Origin: Nothopassalora personata
Lineage: Eukaryota; Ascomycota; Dothideomycetes; Mycosphaerellales; Mycosphaerellaceae
Length of the DNA: 64,000 bases
Assembly: GCA_033816765.1 (NCBI GenBank)
Contig: CM066287.1
Coordinates: forward strand, 7,068,001 to 7,132,000
Direction of reading: 5' to 3'
Position numbers and translations under genes: made by a program. The notes beneath the pieces are model-generated. The model searched no databases and had not been told where the DNA came from. It was given only the letters and a program-made list of their open reading frames with translations. Within the stretch, counting starts at the first letter, position 1, and each line of letters begins with the position of its first letter. Shown here one piece after another: positions 25,560-36,477 of the stretch.

Positions 25560-28500
25560 AGGTAACGACACCCTTAAGGTTAGTAAGCTAGAATACTACT
25601 ATAGCGACCGAGACAAGTTCGACACTTAGGTCTCTTAGATAGACATGTACTTCTTATTCAACTCTATACCTAAGAACCTTAAGCCTGTCTTTACTGCTAC
25701 CTTTTTAAGAGGACGAGCATAGCATTAGGTTAAACTATTCCTTAGGAAATACCTAGACAGTAACGGAGAAGACAATGCCGACGGAATCTTTAGGTTATAT
25801 AACTATCTTAAGTATGCTATAAAGAGCGTCTTTAGTGTCTCTAATAAGATTGCTACTGCCGTTTGTGTTATTTAGCATTTAACCTAGAAGACATCTACTA
25901 CCGAATATACTACTAAATTCTAGGAATACGCGCAACTTACCGATTAGGACGACGAAGCACTTTAATTTATATACCGAAGAGGACTAAAGGAGCATGTTAA
26001 GGACGAGTTAATAAGGGACGGTCGGAAGATCGATAGCTTAGGCGACCTCGTTAGAGTTACGATTAATCTTAACGATAAGCTCTACGAGAGAGCTATAGAG
26101 CGACGATACGACTCTAAGATATCCGGAAAGGCTAGATATATACTAGGCTACGATAACCGTAATAGAGGCTTCTACGATAACTATAATAGTAAGCCTAGGG
26201 ACAAACCGTACTACGGACTATAGCTAATAGAACTCGACGTTACCAAGAAAGGTCGCAAGGTTAGGAATAGCAACGGGAACAGAGCATCCCGGAGTTCGAA
26301 AGAAATACGAACTTACTACGGATGTAGCAAACCTAGCTACCTAGTAAGGGACTGCCGCGGAAAGAATATAGTGCGCCGCGAACAGTTCAACACAATACAA
26401 CCCCGAACTAGTAAATCTAAGAGCAGCGTTAGATCTCGAGGAGATACCGACTATACTCGGAGAGTAGAGGAGAGAGCTAGTAATAGAAGTACGACACCTC
26501 TCCTAGACCCCTTAGAAGGACGAGGAGGATACTATAGGTAGTAAATAGTAGTTATTCCATTTAATGCGAAGAACTAACTACGACAGTTTAATATAATAGT
26601 ACGAAGAGTCGACTACGAGATCGAATCCGAATCTCGAAATAGTTATAGAAGCCTTTATTAGCGATTCTATTACTAAGACTCGTGTTAGGTTTACTACGCC
26701 GCGAAATTAGGCGTAGGGTATTAGCCTTAGTAACTAAGAGGAACCCTAGGAGTAACGTATAGGCAAAACGCTACGCTCCGAGAAGTAGACATCGATAAAT
26801 CCTACTTTAACGATAATAGAAGCGATAAAGAAAACTAAGACCTAGGATAGAATAGATCGTAGTTACCGGAACTATAGGAAGAAAGTTAAGAAACTACCGG
26901 GCTAGATACTATCGAGGAAGATTAGGATCCGGAAGAATTAAGCGAAGAAGATTCCTCTAAAGGAGAAGAGAGCGACACTAACGACGATAATAAACAACTA
27001 ACCTTTACGATTAATGCACCTAAGAAACTATATAAGCGAAGAAGATTCCTCTAAAGGAGAAGAGAGCGACACTAACGACGATAATAAACAACTAACCTTT
27101 ACGATTAATGCACCTAAGAAACTATATAATATAATCGTACATCTATAAAGAAGGCACGAAGAATTCCTACCTAAGATAGGCGGACGAAGAATGCTACACT
27201 CTATTAAGTTCGATAAGACACTCGACACCCTACGAGGCATAGCCTAGGAATACCTACTTATAGAAACGACCGAGAATCTAGTAACCGCTATTATAGAACG
27301 ACTACCGATAGGAAGCCGAATAATAGGTACCGGATACCTTATACCGTTAGGAATATTCGTATTAAACGAATTGCGAAACATAGTGCAGTACGTATGCGTA
27401 CTCTACTTAGAAACGTAGAAGATCTAGGAACGTTACCGAATATAGGTACGGATACAGAAAGGCTCGCGCTAGGTTTAAGCGGAGGCCTCGAGACACGAAG
27501 CACGACGTTCTATATATAAATAGGGAAAAGGATTCACTCCCTAGGAATAAGCGACCGAAGGGAGTTATACGATATAGAAAAGGCTTAAGTATTACTAACG
27601 ACAATAGTGTTTCGAACGAAGATTATCGTTAATAGGCATTAGATAAATGCTATAATAGATTCCGGAGCGAGCGGGAACTTTACCTCCGAATTATTTATTA
27701 AATGATACGGGCTAGCTACCCGTAGAAAGAAAGAGGGTTATAAATTAATCGCGGTAGACGGATTATCCTTACCTAGTGTAGAGCGCGAGACGATACCGCT
27801 ATCACTTGTAATCTAATAGCACTACGAGGAAATCACCTTAGATATTACTAATATAGCTAGTTGTAACATCGTACTTAGAATGCCTTAGTTAAGAAAGTAT
27901 AACCTAGTAATCGACTAGAGAAGAGGAGTACTTAGATTTAAGCAATACGATTACATTATCGCTATTAAGCCTACGTAGCGGTAGCATTCGCTAGTAGATA
28001 AGGTAAGATAGCTAAATAAGATATAGCTTATACCAACTAGAAGGATAGAAGAACTACCTTCGACCGGGATAGACACTAGCGTAGGGCCGCTAGGTTACGA
28101 AGTTACTAGAAGTAATAGAAGTAACGCACTATCGAAGGATACTAACATTTCGGAGTTAAGTATTCCTAAGGAGTATCGTAAGTAGTGGCGACTCTTTAAA
28201 GAGGAAAGAGGTAAGGAAGCCTTACCTAAACACGCACTATAGGATTATAAGATAAACATTTAGCTAGGAAAAGAGCCTCTATAGGGACCACTATACTAAA
28301 TCTCCGAAAAAGAGCTCTAAACCTTACGAGAATAGCTAAAGGAGAAGCTAGCGAAAGGATAGATATAGCGGTCTACCTTAAGCGGAGGCGCTCTATACAT
28401 GTTCGTTCTAAAACCGAACGGGAAACTACGACTCGTATAAGACTACCGAAAGCTAAACGAGATTACGATTAAGAACCGATATCTACTACCTAATATCGAA

Positions 28501-30915
28501 GAAGCATAAGATAGATTAACCGGATCGGACTAGTACACTAAGATTAACCTACGAGATGCCTTCTATGCTATACGAATAGTAGAAGGAGAAGAATAGAAAA
28601 CCGCTTTTAGGACAAGATACGGACTCTACGAATTCTTAGTTATACTAATAGGATTAACTAACGCACCGGCATCCTACTAGGACCTTATTAACGAAACACT
28701 TAGAGACCTACTCGACGTATGCGTTATTACTTATATAGACGACATACTAGTCTATACGAAAGGATCCCTCTAGGAACACATAAAACAAGTCTAGGACGTC
28801 TTTAAACGGCTTACTAGAGTAGGCTTTAAGACGGCTCTAGAGAAATGCGAATTCTATAAGAAAGAAGTTAAATTCCTAGGCTTTATTATAAGTACGACGG
28901 GAATTAGTATTAATCCCGTAAAGACATAGTTAATTAGAGAATAGCTAGAACTAAAGACAGTTAAGGACGTATAATTATTCCTTAGGCTAGCTAACTATAA
29001 CCGGAAATTCATTAAGGACTATTTAAAGACAGTAGTACTAATAACGATACTTACGAGAAAAGACGTTAGCTAGAAATAGGGAAAGGAATAGACTAATGCG
29101 TTTAATCGACTTAAGGAACAATACGCATTCGCCCCTACGCTTCGATTATTCGATAGTAGTAAGGAAGTCTATATCGAGACCGACGCGTCCGATATAGCAA
29201 TAGGTGTATATCTAACGTAGACACACGATAGGAAAAGACACCTAGTAGCCTATTATTCCCGGAAAATAACTATAGCGGAACAGAACTACGATATCTATAA
29301 TAAAGAGCTTATAGCTATTATTACCGCTATGCAACATTAGAGAGTATACGTCGAGGGCCTACCGAAGTTAACAATTCTATTAGACTATAAGAATCTTACG
29401 TACTTTACGACGACGAAGGAACTTACCCGTAGATAAGCCCGCTAGTCGGAGCTACTAGGGCAGTATAAGTTCGAGAGTAAATATACTCTAGGAATAGAGA
29501 ACGGACGCGTAGATACGTTAAGCCGAAGAAGCGACTATATAGAAGGAAGAGAACTAGTACAACATAAGATACTTAAGATAAACCCTAACGGAAGTCTTAG
29601 TACTAACATAAAGGAATTTAATAACATCGTAAGGATACTACGCGACACCGAAGAACAATTCCTAATATCGTAAGGAAAGTACTAAGTACCGAAGGACCGA
29701 GAAGAAGAATATATAGGACAATATTACGACGATCTACTATATAGACACCCTAGAACGACTAAGACAATAGACCTTATATAACGTAGCTTCTTATTTCTAT
29801 AGATAAGATAGAAAGTGCTTCGCTACATTAAGTAATACGTTTACTACCAACGAAATAAGGCTGCTCGATACGTAAAATACGGTTAACTCTAATTTAGGAC
29901 TATACTAACGAAACCATAGGACGAAGTTACAATAGACTTTATTACGAAACTCCCTATCTTAAAGGATTAAGTTACTAAGTAGCTATACGACATAATACTA
30001 GTTATAGTTAATAGACTTACGAAATACGTATACTTTATTATAGCATTAGAGACATACACTATAGAGTAACTCGGATACCTTATACTAGATAGGCTAATCC
30101 GATACTACGGATTCCCCGAAGTGTTTATTACGGATAGAGACAAGTTATTTGCATCTAACTACTAGAAAACACTAATAGGAACGATCGGAATTAAGCATAA
30201 GCTATCTATAGTATATTATCAAGAGACCGATAGATAAACGGAAAGAGCGAACTAAACGCTAGAACAATACCTACGGCACTACATTAACTATATATAAGAC
30301 AACTAGGTTTTACTATTGCTAATAGCATAGATTGTACTTAATAACTACAAATTAGAGACAACTTTAACGACACTATTCTATACGAACTTTAGTAAAGACC
30401 CTAACCTATTCGGAACACCTAGATCCTACCTATAAGCTAAAAGAGCAATCGTAACGACGGATACTCTTAAGGAAGTGTATGAAGAAACACGTAAGGCGAT
30501 CGAAGATATATAACATAAACTGTCTTAATAACGGTAAGACACGAGAAAAATAGCACCTCTACTAAAAGAGGGGGATAAGGTCTATCTCCTTATAGAAAAC
30601 TTAAGAACAAGAAGATAGACTAAGAAACTAGATTACGTTAAGGTCGGACTATTTTCTATCGATAAAGTTATAGGACTAGTTAACTACCGCCTACGACTAC
30701 TACCAGACGCTAAAATCCACCTAGTCTTCTACATCTCTAAGTTAGAACCTATAGACGCTAAAACACCTTACTAGGAAAGCTTCCATTTCGAGCCGGAAGT
30801 AGAAAAGAAATTCAAACTCGAAAAAATGGTAAACAAAAAAGGTTAGCGATACCTTGTTAAGTAGAAAGAATACGACAAATCGGAAAATACCTAGGAACCT
30901 AAGAAGAACCTTCTT
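25560..30915 (+). pseudogene. Gypsy A gag-pol (RIP-broken)
   Basis: Domains seen in broken plus-strand frames: capsid with ATFLRGRA-[W]H near 25690; a zinc knuckle near 26310-26370 (YYGCSKPSYLVRDCRGKN, a CCHC in which Cys/His have partly become Tyr); protease IIDSGASGNF near 27650; RT from about 28400 (NGKLRLV-DYRKLNEITIKN) with the catalytic TYIDDILVYT near 28730; RNase H near 29175 (ETDASDIAIG); integrase near 29930 (first Asp in TIDFITKLP) and 30120 (ITDRDKLF); and a chromodomain near 30790-30915 (EPEVEKKFKLEKMVNKKG, then YLVK-[W]KEYDKSENT-[W]EP). In-frame stops fit loss of Trp and Gln codons. The gag/pol arrangement cannot be decided because of the damage. Confidence 0.8.
26941..27128 (+). 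repeat. Perfect 94-bp tandem duplication in Gypsy A
   Basis: 26941-27034 and 27035-27128 are identical as read. The A-prime copy has a single copy of this segment (near 10340-10430). 94 is not a multiple of three, so the duplication would shift frame. Identity between units inside RIP-degraded DNA implies the duplication arose after RIP, or is an assembly artefact. Confidence 0.85.
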
Positions 30916-30958
30916 AACTACCGCCTTCTAATATAATAGTTCTACTAGGCTTAAAAGC

Positions 30959-31315
30959 CTACTTAAAAGGATCCAAGGAGCCGACGCCTTCTAAGGCGTT
31001 CCTAAGAGTAACTACCTTAGAGTAGGCCGTGTTATTGGCCTCCCTACGATCTTCCTTAGGAAGATTATCTACTAGATAGCGCATCTACTCCTCTACCCTT
31101 CGGTTATTCTACTCTTATACTACCTTATTTCTAGCTATACAACGCCGCAGTTTATTAACTTAGCGAAGCAAATCCCTAATCTTATTAAGCGATTCCTCTA
31201 CCTTCGACTTATCCGACCGTATCTTCGAAGAAACATCGTTAGCTACCTTATCTAAATAGTTAAGGCTCGACGTTATATATAGTTTCCTAAGCCGAGTATA
31301 AGTCGAATAAGACAT
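30959..31315 (-). pseudogene. Antisense coiled-coil ORF of Gypsy A
   Basis: On the strand opposite gag-pol, between the chromodomain and the 3' LTR, an ATG at 31315 opens a frame of about 118 codons. It starts MSYSTYTRLRKLYITSSL and continues as a charged helix (LDKVANDVSSKIRSDKSKV, then LNKIRDLLR). The internal stops I see are two TAA and two TAG, each explained by CAA/CAG to TAA/TAG. The predicted protein aligns residue for residue with the antisense ORF of Gypsy C (35921-36244) and, after a frameshift, with the second C copy (about 51030-51356). Shared residues include MSY, R-L-K, TSSL, LDK, a KV-E-L heptad-like region and VRE/NR-VEE. Function unknown; a small coiled-coil protein is inferred. 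Confidence 0.7.
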
Positions 31316-31531
31316 TATCGAGAAGTCGTAAATAAAAACATAAGCGTAGTTTCGACCTTCGTAGCGGTCGTACTTATTTAGGGTTTCGAAAGGGTTCTCG
31401 AGGATTCGGCGAAGACGGATGTTCTTATTGCGGGAGGAACGAGAGGAAGCTATCGTTAGCTATATATAACAAAAGGTAAACCCTAGACTATAAATAAGCT
31501 TCGAGACGAAGCTAGGACGGAAGGGGGATAG

Positions 31532-31951
31532 TATTACGGTTCGGGGAGGGAGCCTCTTAGCTAACGAATTAAACTAATACTATTAGCGGACGTAGCCGTA
31601 AGGTAGGGCCTACTCGTAGTACGTAACGAGCGAGTAGCTCGATTTATATATTCGACGAGCAAATCCTATACTCGTGCTCGCGGGAGGGCGAGTAACGAGT
31701 AGAACAAATCTCCTTTATATTTAGGAACGCTAAGAATCCCTTATAGCTTCGAGGCGTTTAACTTACTATTTAATATTACTGTTTAGAATATACCGAAACC
31801 TAACCTCTACTATATTGTTTCTTAAGTCTTTACAAGACTAAGATTACTACTGCTTTATTACTCTCCCTCGACTTCCTATTGGCCTAAGAACAAACCCGAT
31901 TAAGCTTGTCTTCTTAACTTATAATATTATTAGGTTATACTAAACCTAATA
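31532..31951 (+). repeat. 3' LTR of Gypsy A
   Basis: 420 bp, same length as the 5' LTR. It follows the purine tract AAGGGGGATAG and is followed by the GCTAG target duplication (31952-31956). Confidence 0.9.
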
Positions 31952-31956
31952 GCTAG

Positions 31957-32379
31957 CTAGAGGAATGTAATAGCTAGGAGCTAGTATAAGGACTTGCGAA
32001 TACTACGCGTATAGTAGCCGAATATAAGGCGTCGGCGAAGGTAATATAAGACGTAGAAGGGAGCGTATAGACTATATATCTAGCCCTAATCCTTTAGTAG
32101 TAAGATATAAGGGCCTTACCCTTTTGATATAACTTTCTTCTTTTATTAATTATAAAGAGGGGAGGCCTTATCCGATAGTATCTATATAGGAGAGAGGTCT
32201 CCCCCGATAATAATAATAGAGGAGATAGGAGAGGGGAGAGAAGAGTATTCATTTATAAAAATAAAAAAGGAAACTTTTATAGGGGTACGATATAGAGGTA
32301 CGTAGTAGGCGGCTAGTAGGCGTAGCGCGCGCAATTACTCGTTATCCTTATTCTCCTCCTTATTATTATCCTTATTATA
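31957..32379 (+). pseudogene. Gypsy B chromodomain end and downstream DNA, copy 2
   Basis: Continues the Gypsy B chromodomain interrupted at 25013: ECNS-[W]ELV-GLANTTRIVAEYKA near 31965-32040, matching 15765-15850 of copy 1. After about 32050 the sequence is non-coding, with a purine-rich stretch near 32210-32250 that could be a polypurine tract. No Gypsy B LTR could be defined. Confidence 0.6.
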
Positions 32380-33500
32380 CTTTCCGCGTAGCGTAGGTAG
32401 TTAGAATACCCTATTAGTAGTAGTAGTATTAATATTCTTAGCATATAAAAACTATAACCGTAGTTAGTATAGGATACGTATATAACGTATATAGTACTTA
32501 TAGTACGGCCGAGCTTAAATAGCCCGTTAAGGGCCCTATTCTACTCTTACTATAGTATTATAGACGAAGTAGCGGCGGTAGAGAAGGGAGTAGTAGCAGA
32601 GGAGGCCCTAGCGAACCGTACGCGAGTATCGCCTATATACTTATTCTTATAGGCGCTATACTACCTCTTACCCTAGGAGGAGGTTAGCCGATTTACACTA
32701 GGAGCGATAGTACGGTATATACGGTAAGCGTACGGAGCGCTTACGAGGCGTACGACTTATACCTAAGATCTACTCGCCTAGGTCGGTATATAGGTAGTAC
32801 TACTTATCTAGGGCGTCCTACTTCTCCTAGGTAGTAGGATTACTAAGCTCGCGGATAAGCTTATTGCGCTAGGCGCGCGCGGTATATAGGCGAGCTACTA
32901 GCTATACGATAGAGACGCTAGTATTACTTACGTATAGGTATCTACTTAACCTATATGCCCTATACTTATTAAGTAGCTCGCTAGTAGTAATACTATTATA
33001 CGTATCTAGCTCGTCTACTATACGGTTAGTAAGCGTACCGTAAGCGGCGACGAATACTTACTACGTACGAAGTATAGTAGGTAGCGTAGGTATATCTTAA
33101 TATCTATACCTAGACGCTTAGCTAGTAATAACTTAGGTATCTGCGGCCCTAGTACGCTAAGCTCACGCTTTACTAGCGTATCTAGTAGACTAAGCGCGCT
33201 AGATATCTATAGTAGTACTAGTAATAGTATTAGTAGTACTAATAGGCCGCCTATAAGGGCCTCCTTACGTAGTTAATCTTAAATAGCTTCCTTAGAGACT
33301 ATAGTAGTACTAGCAAGTTACTAGATAGTAGCTAGCGGGGAGCTAGTAAGTCGCTAGTAGTACTAGTACGATATACTATAGGAACGTAGTATAAGTAAGA
33401 AGAAGGAAAAGGGGGAAGAGGATATACTTCTTAAACCCTCGAGTTAGTTAACTAGGTAACTATAACTTTAACTACCTATATCCCAATAACGATACGTACG
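32380..33500 (-). pseudogene. Unknown repeated coding remnant X, copy 2
   Basis: Longer copy of the frame at 15960-16720. On the minus strand, from about 33060 downwards, it reads TNRIVDELDTYNSITTSELL and similar helical, charged segments with only TAG/TAA stops. From about 32680 it reaches the GKR-[W]YSAYKNKYIGDTRV segment shared with copy 1. No transposase, polymerase or other signature is recognised. The position downstream of Gypsy B in both copies suggests a link with that element. Confidence 0.4.
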
Positions 33501-33615
33501 AGGTACGTAGGCGGGTTATATAGTAATAGAACCTACGAGAAGTAGATAGATTAACTATATAGAAAGCTCCTAAAGCCGTAAGCTAAGGGTAGCTCGTCCT
33601 AGGAAGGGAGGTAGT

Positions 33616-33812
33616 TATAAGGGTAGCCTATAGCTAACTCTTATATATAATATACGGCTATACCCGGCTTAGAAAGTCGTACGTAACGCGTATATATATA
33701 CTAAGCAACGCGTATAGCGTCTATAGAAGAAGGTAAGCTTTAGTTTATCTACGATTAGAAGATTATAGACGTACTATACTATATATTACAATATCTCCTT
33801 ATAGTCCTTATA
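33616..33812. repeat. ~195-bp solo-LTR-like repeat, copy 3
   Basis: Same orientation as 19522-19713. Aligns from GGGTAGCCTATAGCTAAC to CTCCTTATAG with C/T and G/A differences. No clear target duplication. Confidence 0.65.
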
Positions 33813-33819
33813 ATATCTA

Positions 33820-34576
33820 CGCCGCCGTATTAACGCTAAACGAGTAGGACGAGCCTATTCTTAAGACTATTACTAAAGCCCTCGACGTAGCCTTTCGAGG
33901 TATATAGTAGTAGTATATTAATCCGAAGGAGATGATACTTATATTGGTACGGTAGTAGAGCCTCTATTTATTTCGTTCGAATTAGTTTTAAGGTCTAACT
34001 AGCGCCTACGCCCGCTTATTTATAGGCTAAGTTACGCTAGTAACGTTAACGGGCTATGTCGAGTACGCCTTAAGGGTAATCTATTACTTTACCTATATCC
34101 TTATACTCCCTAAATAGTATAGCTTCGGGAGTATAGCCGATAGCTAGAGACCTCTTTCTATCGTCTGCGCTACTAATAAGTAGGTTACTATATAGTATAC
34201 CCTAGTCGAGGCAGCTAAGTATACTACTATTAACGACCTTAGGGAGAATAGTATATTACGTCTACCGCTCCTACGGCTCGCGCTATAGTTCTATATACTT
34301 CTCGTTACCGACGACTTTAGAATACGCCCGTTTACCTCTCCGCTCGTTAGCTTCTTATCTACATTCGCTCTCCGTTATAGTAAAGGTTTATAGATAGAGC
34401 CCGGCGCCTTTAGCCACTACCTATTCTCTATAGTATTTACTACCTAGCTTAGGTTCCTCTAATAGTTACTAGACTATAAGCTCGAGACTAGGACCAACGC
34501 GTTAGTATATATTAAGTCGATATTTAAAGAGTACGTATAGGAAGTATAAACCGTAATTACTAAGATACTCTATTAG
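33820..34576 (+). pseudogene. Unidentified coding remnant
   Basis: One plus-strand frame stays protein-like across most of this stretch, with stops only TAG/TAA at plausible Trp/Gln positions. It includes LTSAYARLFIG and VEAAKYTTINDLRENSILRL segments and ends KSIFKEYVQEV-[Q]TVITKILY before Gypsy C at 34577. It is on the same strand as the RecQ-like remnant at 36820, so it could be the upstream part of that gene split by Gypsy C, but no helicase motif is visible here. Confidence 0.35.
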
Positions 34577-34879
34577 CGGTCTAATTAGTTACGCTAAGAT
34601 ATAGTACTATATAGACGACGCTTCTTTACAAGTAGATAGGAGCCTCGTACTTAACTTATTTTAAGTATATACTATATACTATTTAGAACTGCTACCTTTA
34701 TAACGAGTCTAGACATCCCTATAAGGATCTAAGCCCGTGTTATAATAACGAATAACGGTTCCTAACAACTTTAAGCACTAATTACTAGGGCACCTTATAT
34801 ATGTCTATACGGGACGCTACCTAAAGTCCGTTACGACAATAGCTATAGTTAACTAGTATTACGGAACGAATAAGCGAAA

Positions 34880-35880
34880 TGTCGATTACTAGAAGCGGAA
34901 AACGATTAACACCCTCTATAAGCTCGAATAGTATATACGAGTACCCTAAGGCACCTAAGGTATCTCTACCGGAGACGTTCGATAGGACATAAGGGAAGCT
35001 AGAGGCCTTTTAGCTACATGTTTAGCTATACCTCTACTTTAACGCCTACTAGTTTAATAGCGAGGCCTCTAAGGTCTTATACGCCGCATTCTTCTTAAGG
35101 GGTAGGGTAGCCCGAGGATTTTAACTATACCTTAAGGACTAGCTTAACAACTAGGACGAGGGAGATAACCCGAAAACGGAAACCCGGAAGATATTTACCG
35201 ATTACAATAAGTTCGAGAACAAGTTAAACGACCTATACGGGATACCTAACGAAGAGGTTTATACGGATAGGTACATCCGATAACTCCGACAAAACACCTT
35301 AGTTATAGTCTATACTTCTAAGTTTTAAGGATATACCGCCAATCTCGAGTAGAACGACGTAGCGTTCCAATTCTAGTTCTACCTAGGCCTAAAGGACAAC
35401 GTTAAGGCCGAATTATCTTAAAACTCTAGTCTTACTAGCTTGTCCGCGATAGTTAAGGCTATAAAAGAAATCGACGAGAGACTCTAGGAGTTAAAGTACG
35501 ATAGATTCGTATAGCCTAGATTTTAGAGACCCGTAAGAGGCTAAAGAGGGGGCTTTAAGGCTAGAAGCTAGGACCCTAATTACGGAGAACTAATAGAATT
35601 AGACGCTACGGAAAGGCGCGGACGAAGTAAGTAGTTAATAAGAGATCTAACTTGCTATGTATATAGAAAGAGAGGCTACTATACTAGAGACAGTCTAAAG
35701 AAGAATATTATTAGCCGCGAGTTTAACGTAATAGATTGGGTAATAACGATATACTAGGAATGTAAGAACTTCTTCTCGAAATCTGCCTAGTAGAAACGAC
35801 CTAACGATAAAGGCATTAAATAGCGGCTTCTTAATTTAATAGCCTAGCGAAGAAGAAGTTAATAACGCGAATGGACAAAT
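34880..35880 (+). pseudogene. Gypsy C gag (RIP-broken)
   Basis: The plus-strand frame shows a standard Ty3 capsid: YPKAPKVSLPETFD near 34935, VLYAAFFLRGRVARGF near 35075, TETRKIFTDYNKFENKLNDL near 35175, and a degraded CCHC knuckle near 35655-35710 (CYVYRKRGYYTRDSLKKN). An IELDATERRGR segment near 35600 parallels IELDVTKKGRK in Gypsy A gag. Stops are TAA/TAG. After the knuckle the frame fades by about 35880, where convergent antisense coding begins. Confidence 0.7.
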
Positions 35881-35920
35881 AACTATCGGATACTACGACT
35901 TACGAGGGATAGCCGTCCGG

Positions 35921-36244
35921 CTATAAAAACGGAGACGGAACCCCTATCCTACTAAGATCTATCTCGAGGGCTAAAAAATCGGAGAGAGACGGGTCGTTAG
36001 GATCGAAGGAGGTGTTTTTAGCTATATAGGCTTCGTCCTCCTCGACCTTCCGGTTCGCCTACTCTCGTACCGCCTTGTTACGACGAATACGCTAGCGAAG
36101 AGATTCTATGTTCGAGAGTAACTCTTTAACCTTTTACTCGTCCTACTTAATCTTTTACGATAGATCTTTAACGGTCTTATCTAGGCGAAATAAGGAGGAG
36201 GTAACGTAAGGTTTGCCTAGGCGTATATACTTAATATAGGACAT
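35921..36244 (-). pseudogene. Antisense coiled-coil ORF of Gypsy C, copy 1
   Basis: ATG at 36244 on the minus strand opens about 107 codons: MSYIKYIRLGKPYVTSSLFR, then LDKTVKDLS, then a KVKELLSNIESLR helix and a RRNKAVRE-ANRKVEEDEA segment. In-frame stops to this point are TAA or TAG and fit lost Gln codons. It is convergent with gag and lies just inside the 3' LTR, the same position as 30959-31315 in Gypsy A, with which it shares start, order and many residues. The frame may continue past the TAG at 35921-35923. Function unknown. Confidence 0.7.
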
Positions 36245-36477
36245 AAGGGAGTAATCGGCAATTATAACGTAACTCGAACTAGTATAGAAGCAGTAATCGT
36301 ACGGCTAAGAAAGGATAAGGGGATTAGAAAGAATCCGAGTAACGCGGCGTTTTCTATTAATAGCTAGTCTAGAGGACATTACGATAGAATTACGACTACG
36401 AAAATTAGAGAAATATAGAGCTATTAGTAAGAGGAAACACGTAATCGCTAGGACATCGATCCTAGGTAGGGGGATAG

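Larger units (their letters stand above)
25014..31951 (+). mobile_element. Gypsy A: full-length RIP-inactivated chromovirus
   Basis: A complete LTR retrotransposon of 6938 bp: 420-bp LTRs at both ends, target duplication GCTAG on each side (25009-25013 and 31952-31956), and a purine-rich tract AAGGGGGATAG directly before the 3' LTR. Domain order on the plus strand is gag, protease, RT, RNase H, integrase, chromodomain, followed by an antisense ORF (30959-31315). It inserted into the chromodomain codons of an older Gypsy B copy; the empty site is preserved at 15740-15770. CA/TG is depleted but less completely than in the host DNA, which fits a younger insertion. Confidence 0.9.

Noticed and set aside
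27028..27604. Two minus-strand ORFs of 65-70 codons in Gypsy A
   Set aside because: They lie opposite gag/protease, have no counterpart signal in A-prime, and one depends on the post-RIP duplication.
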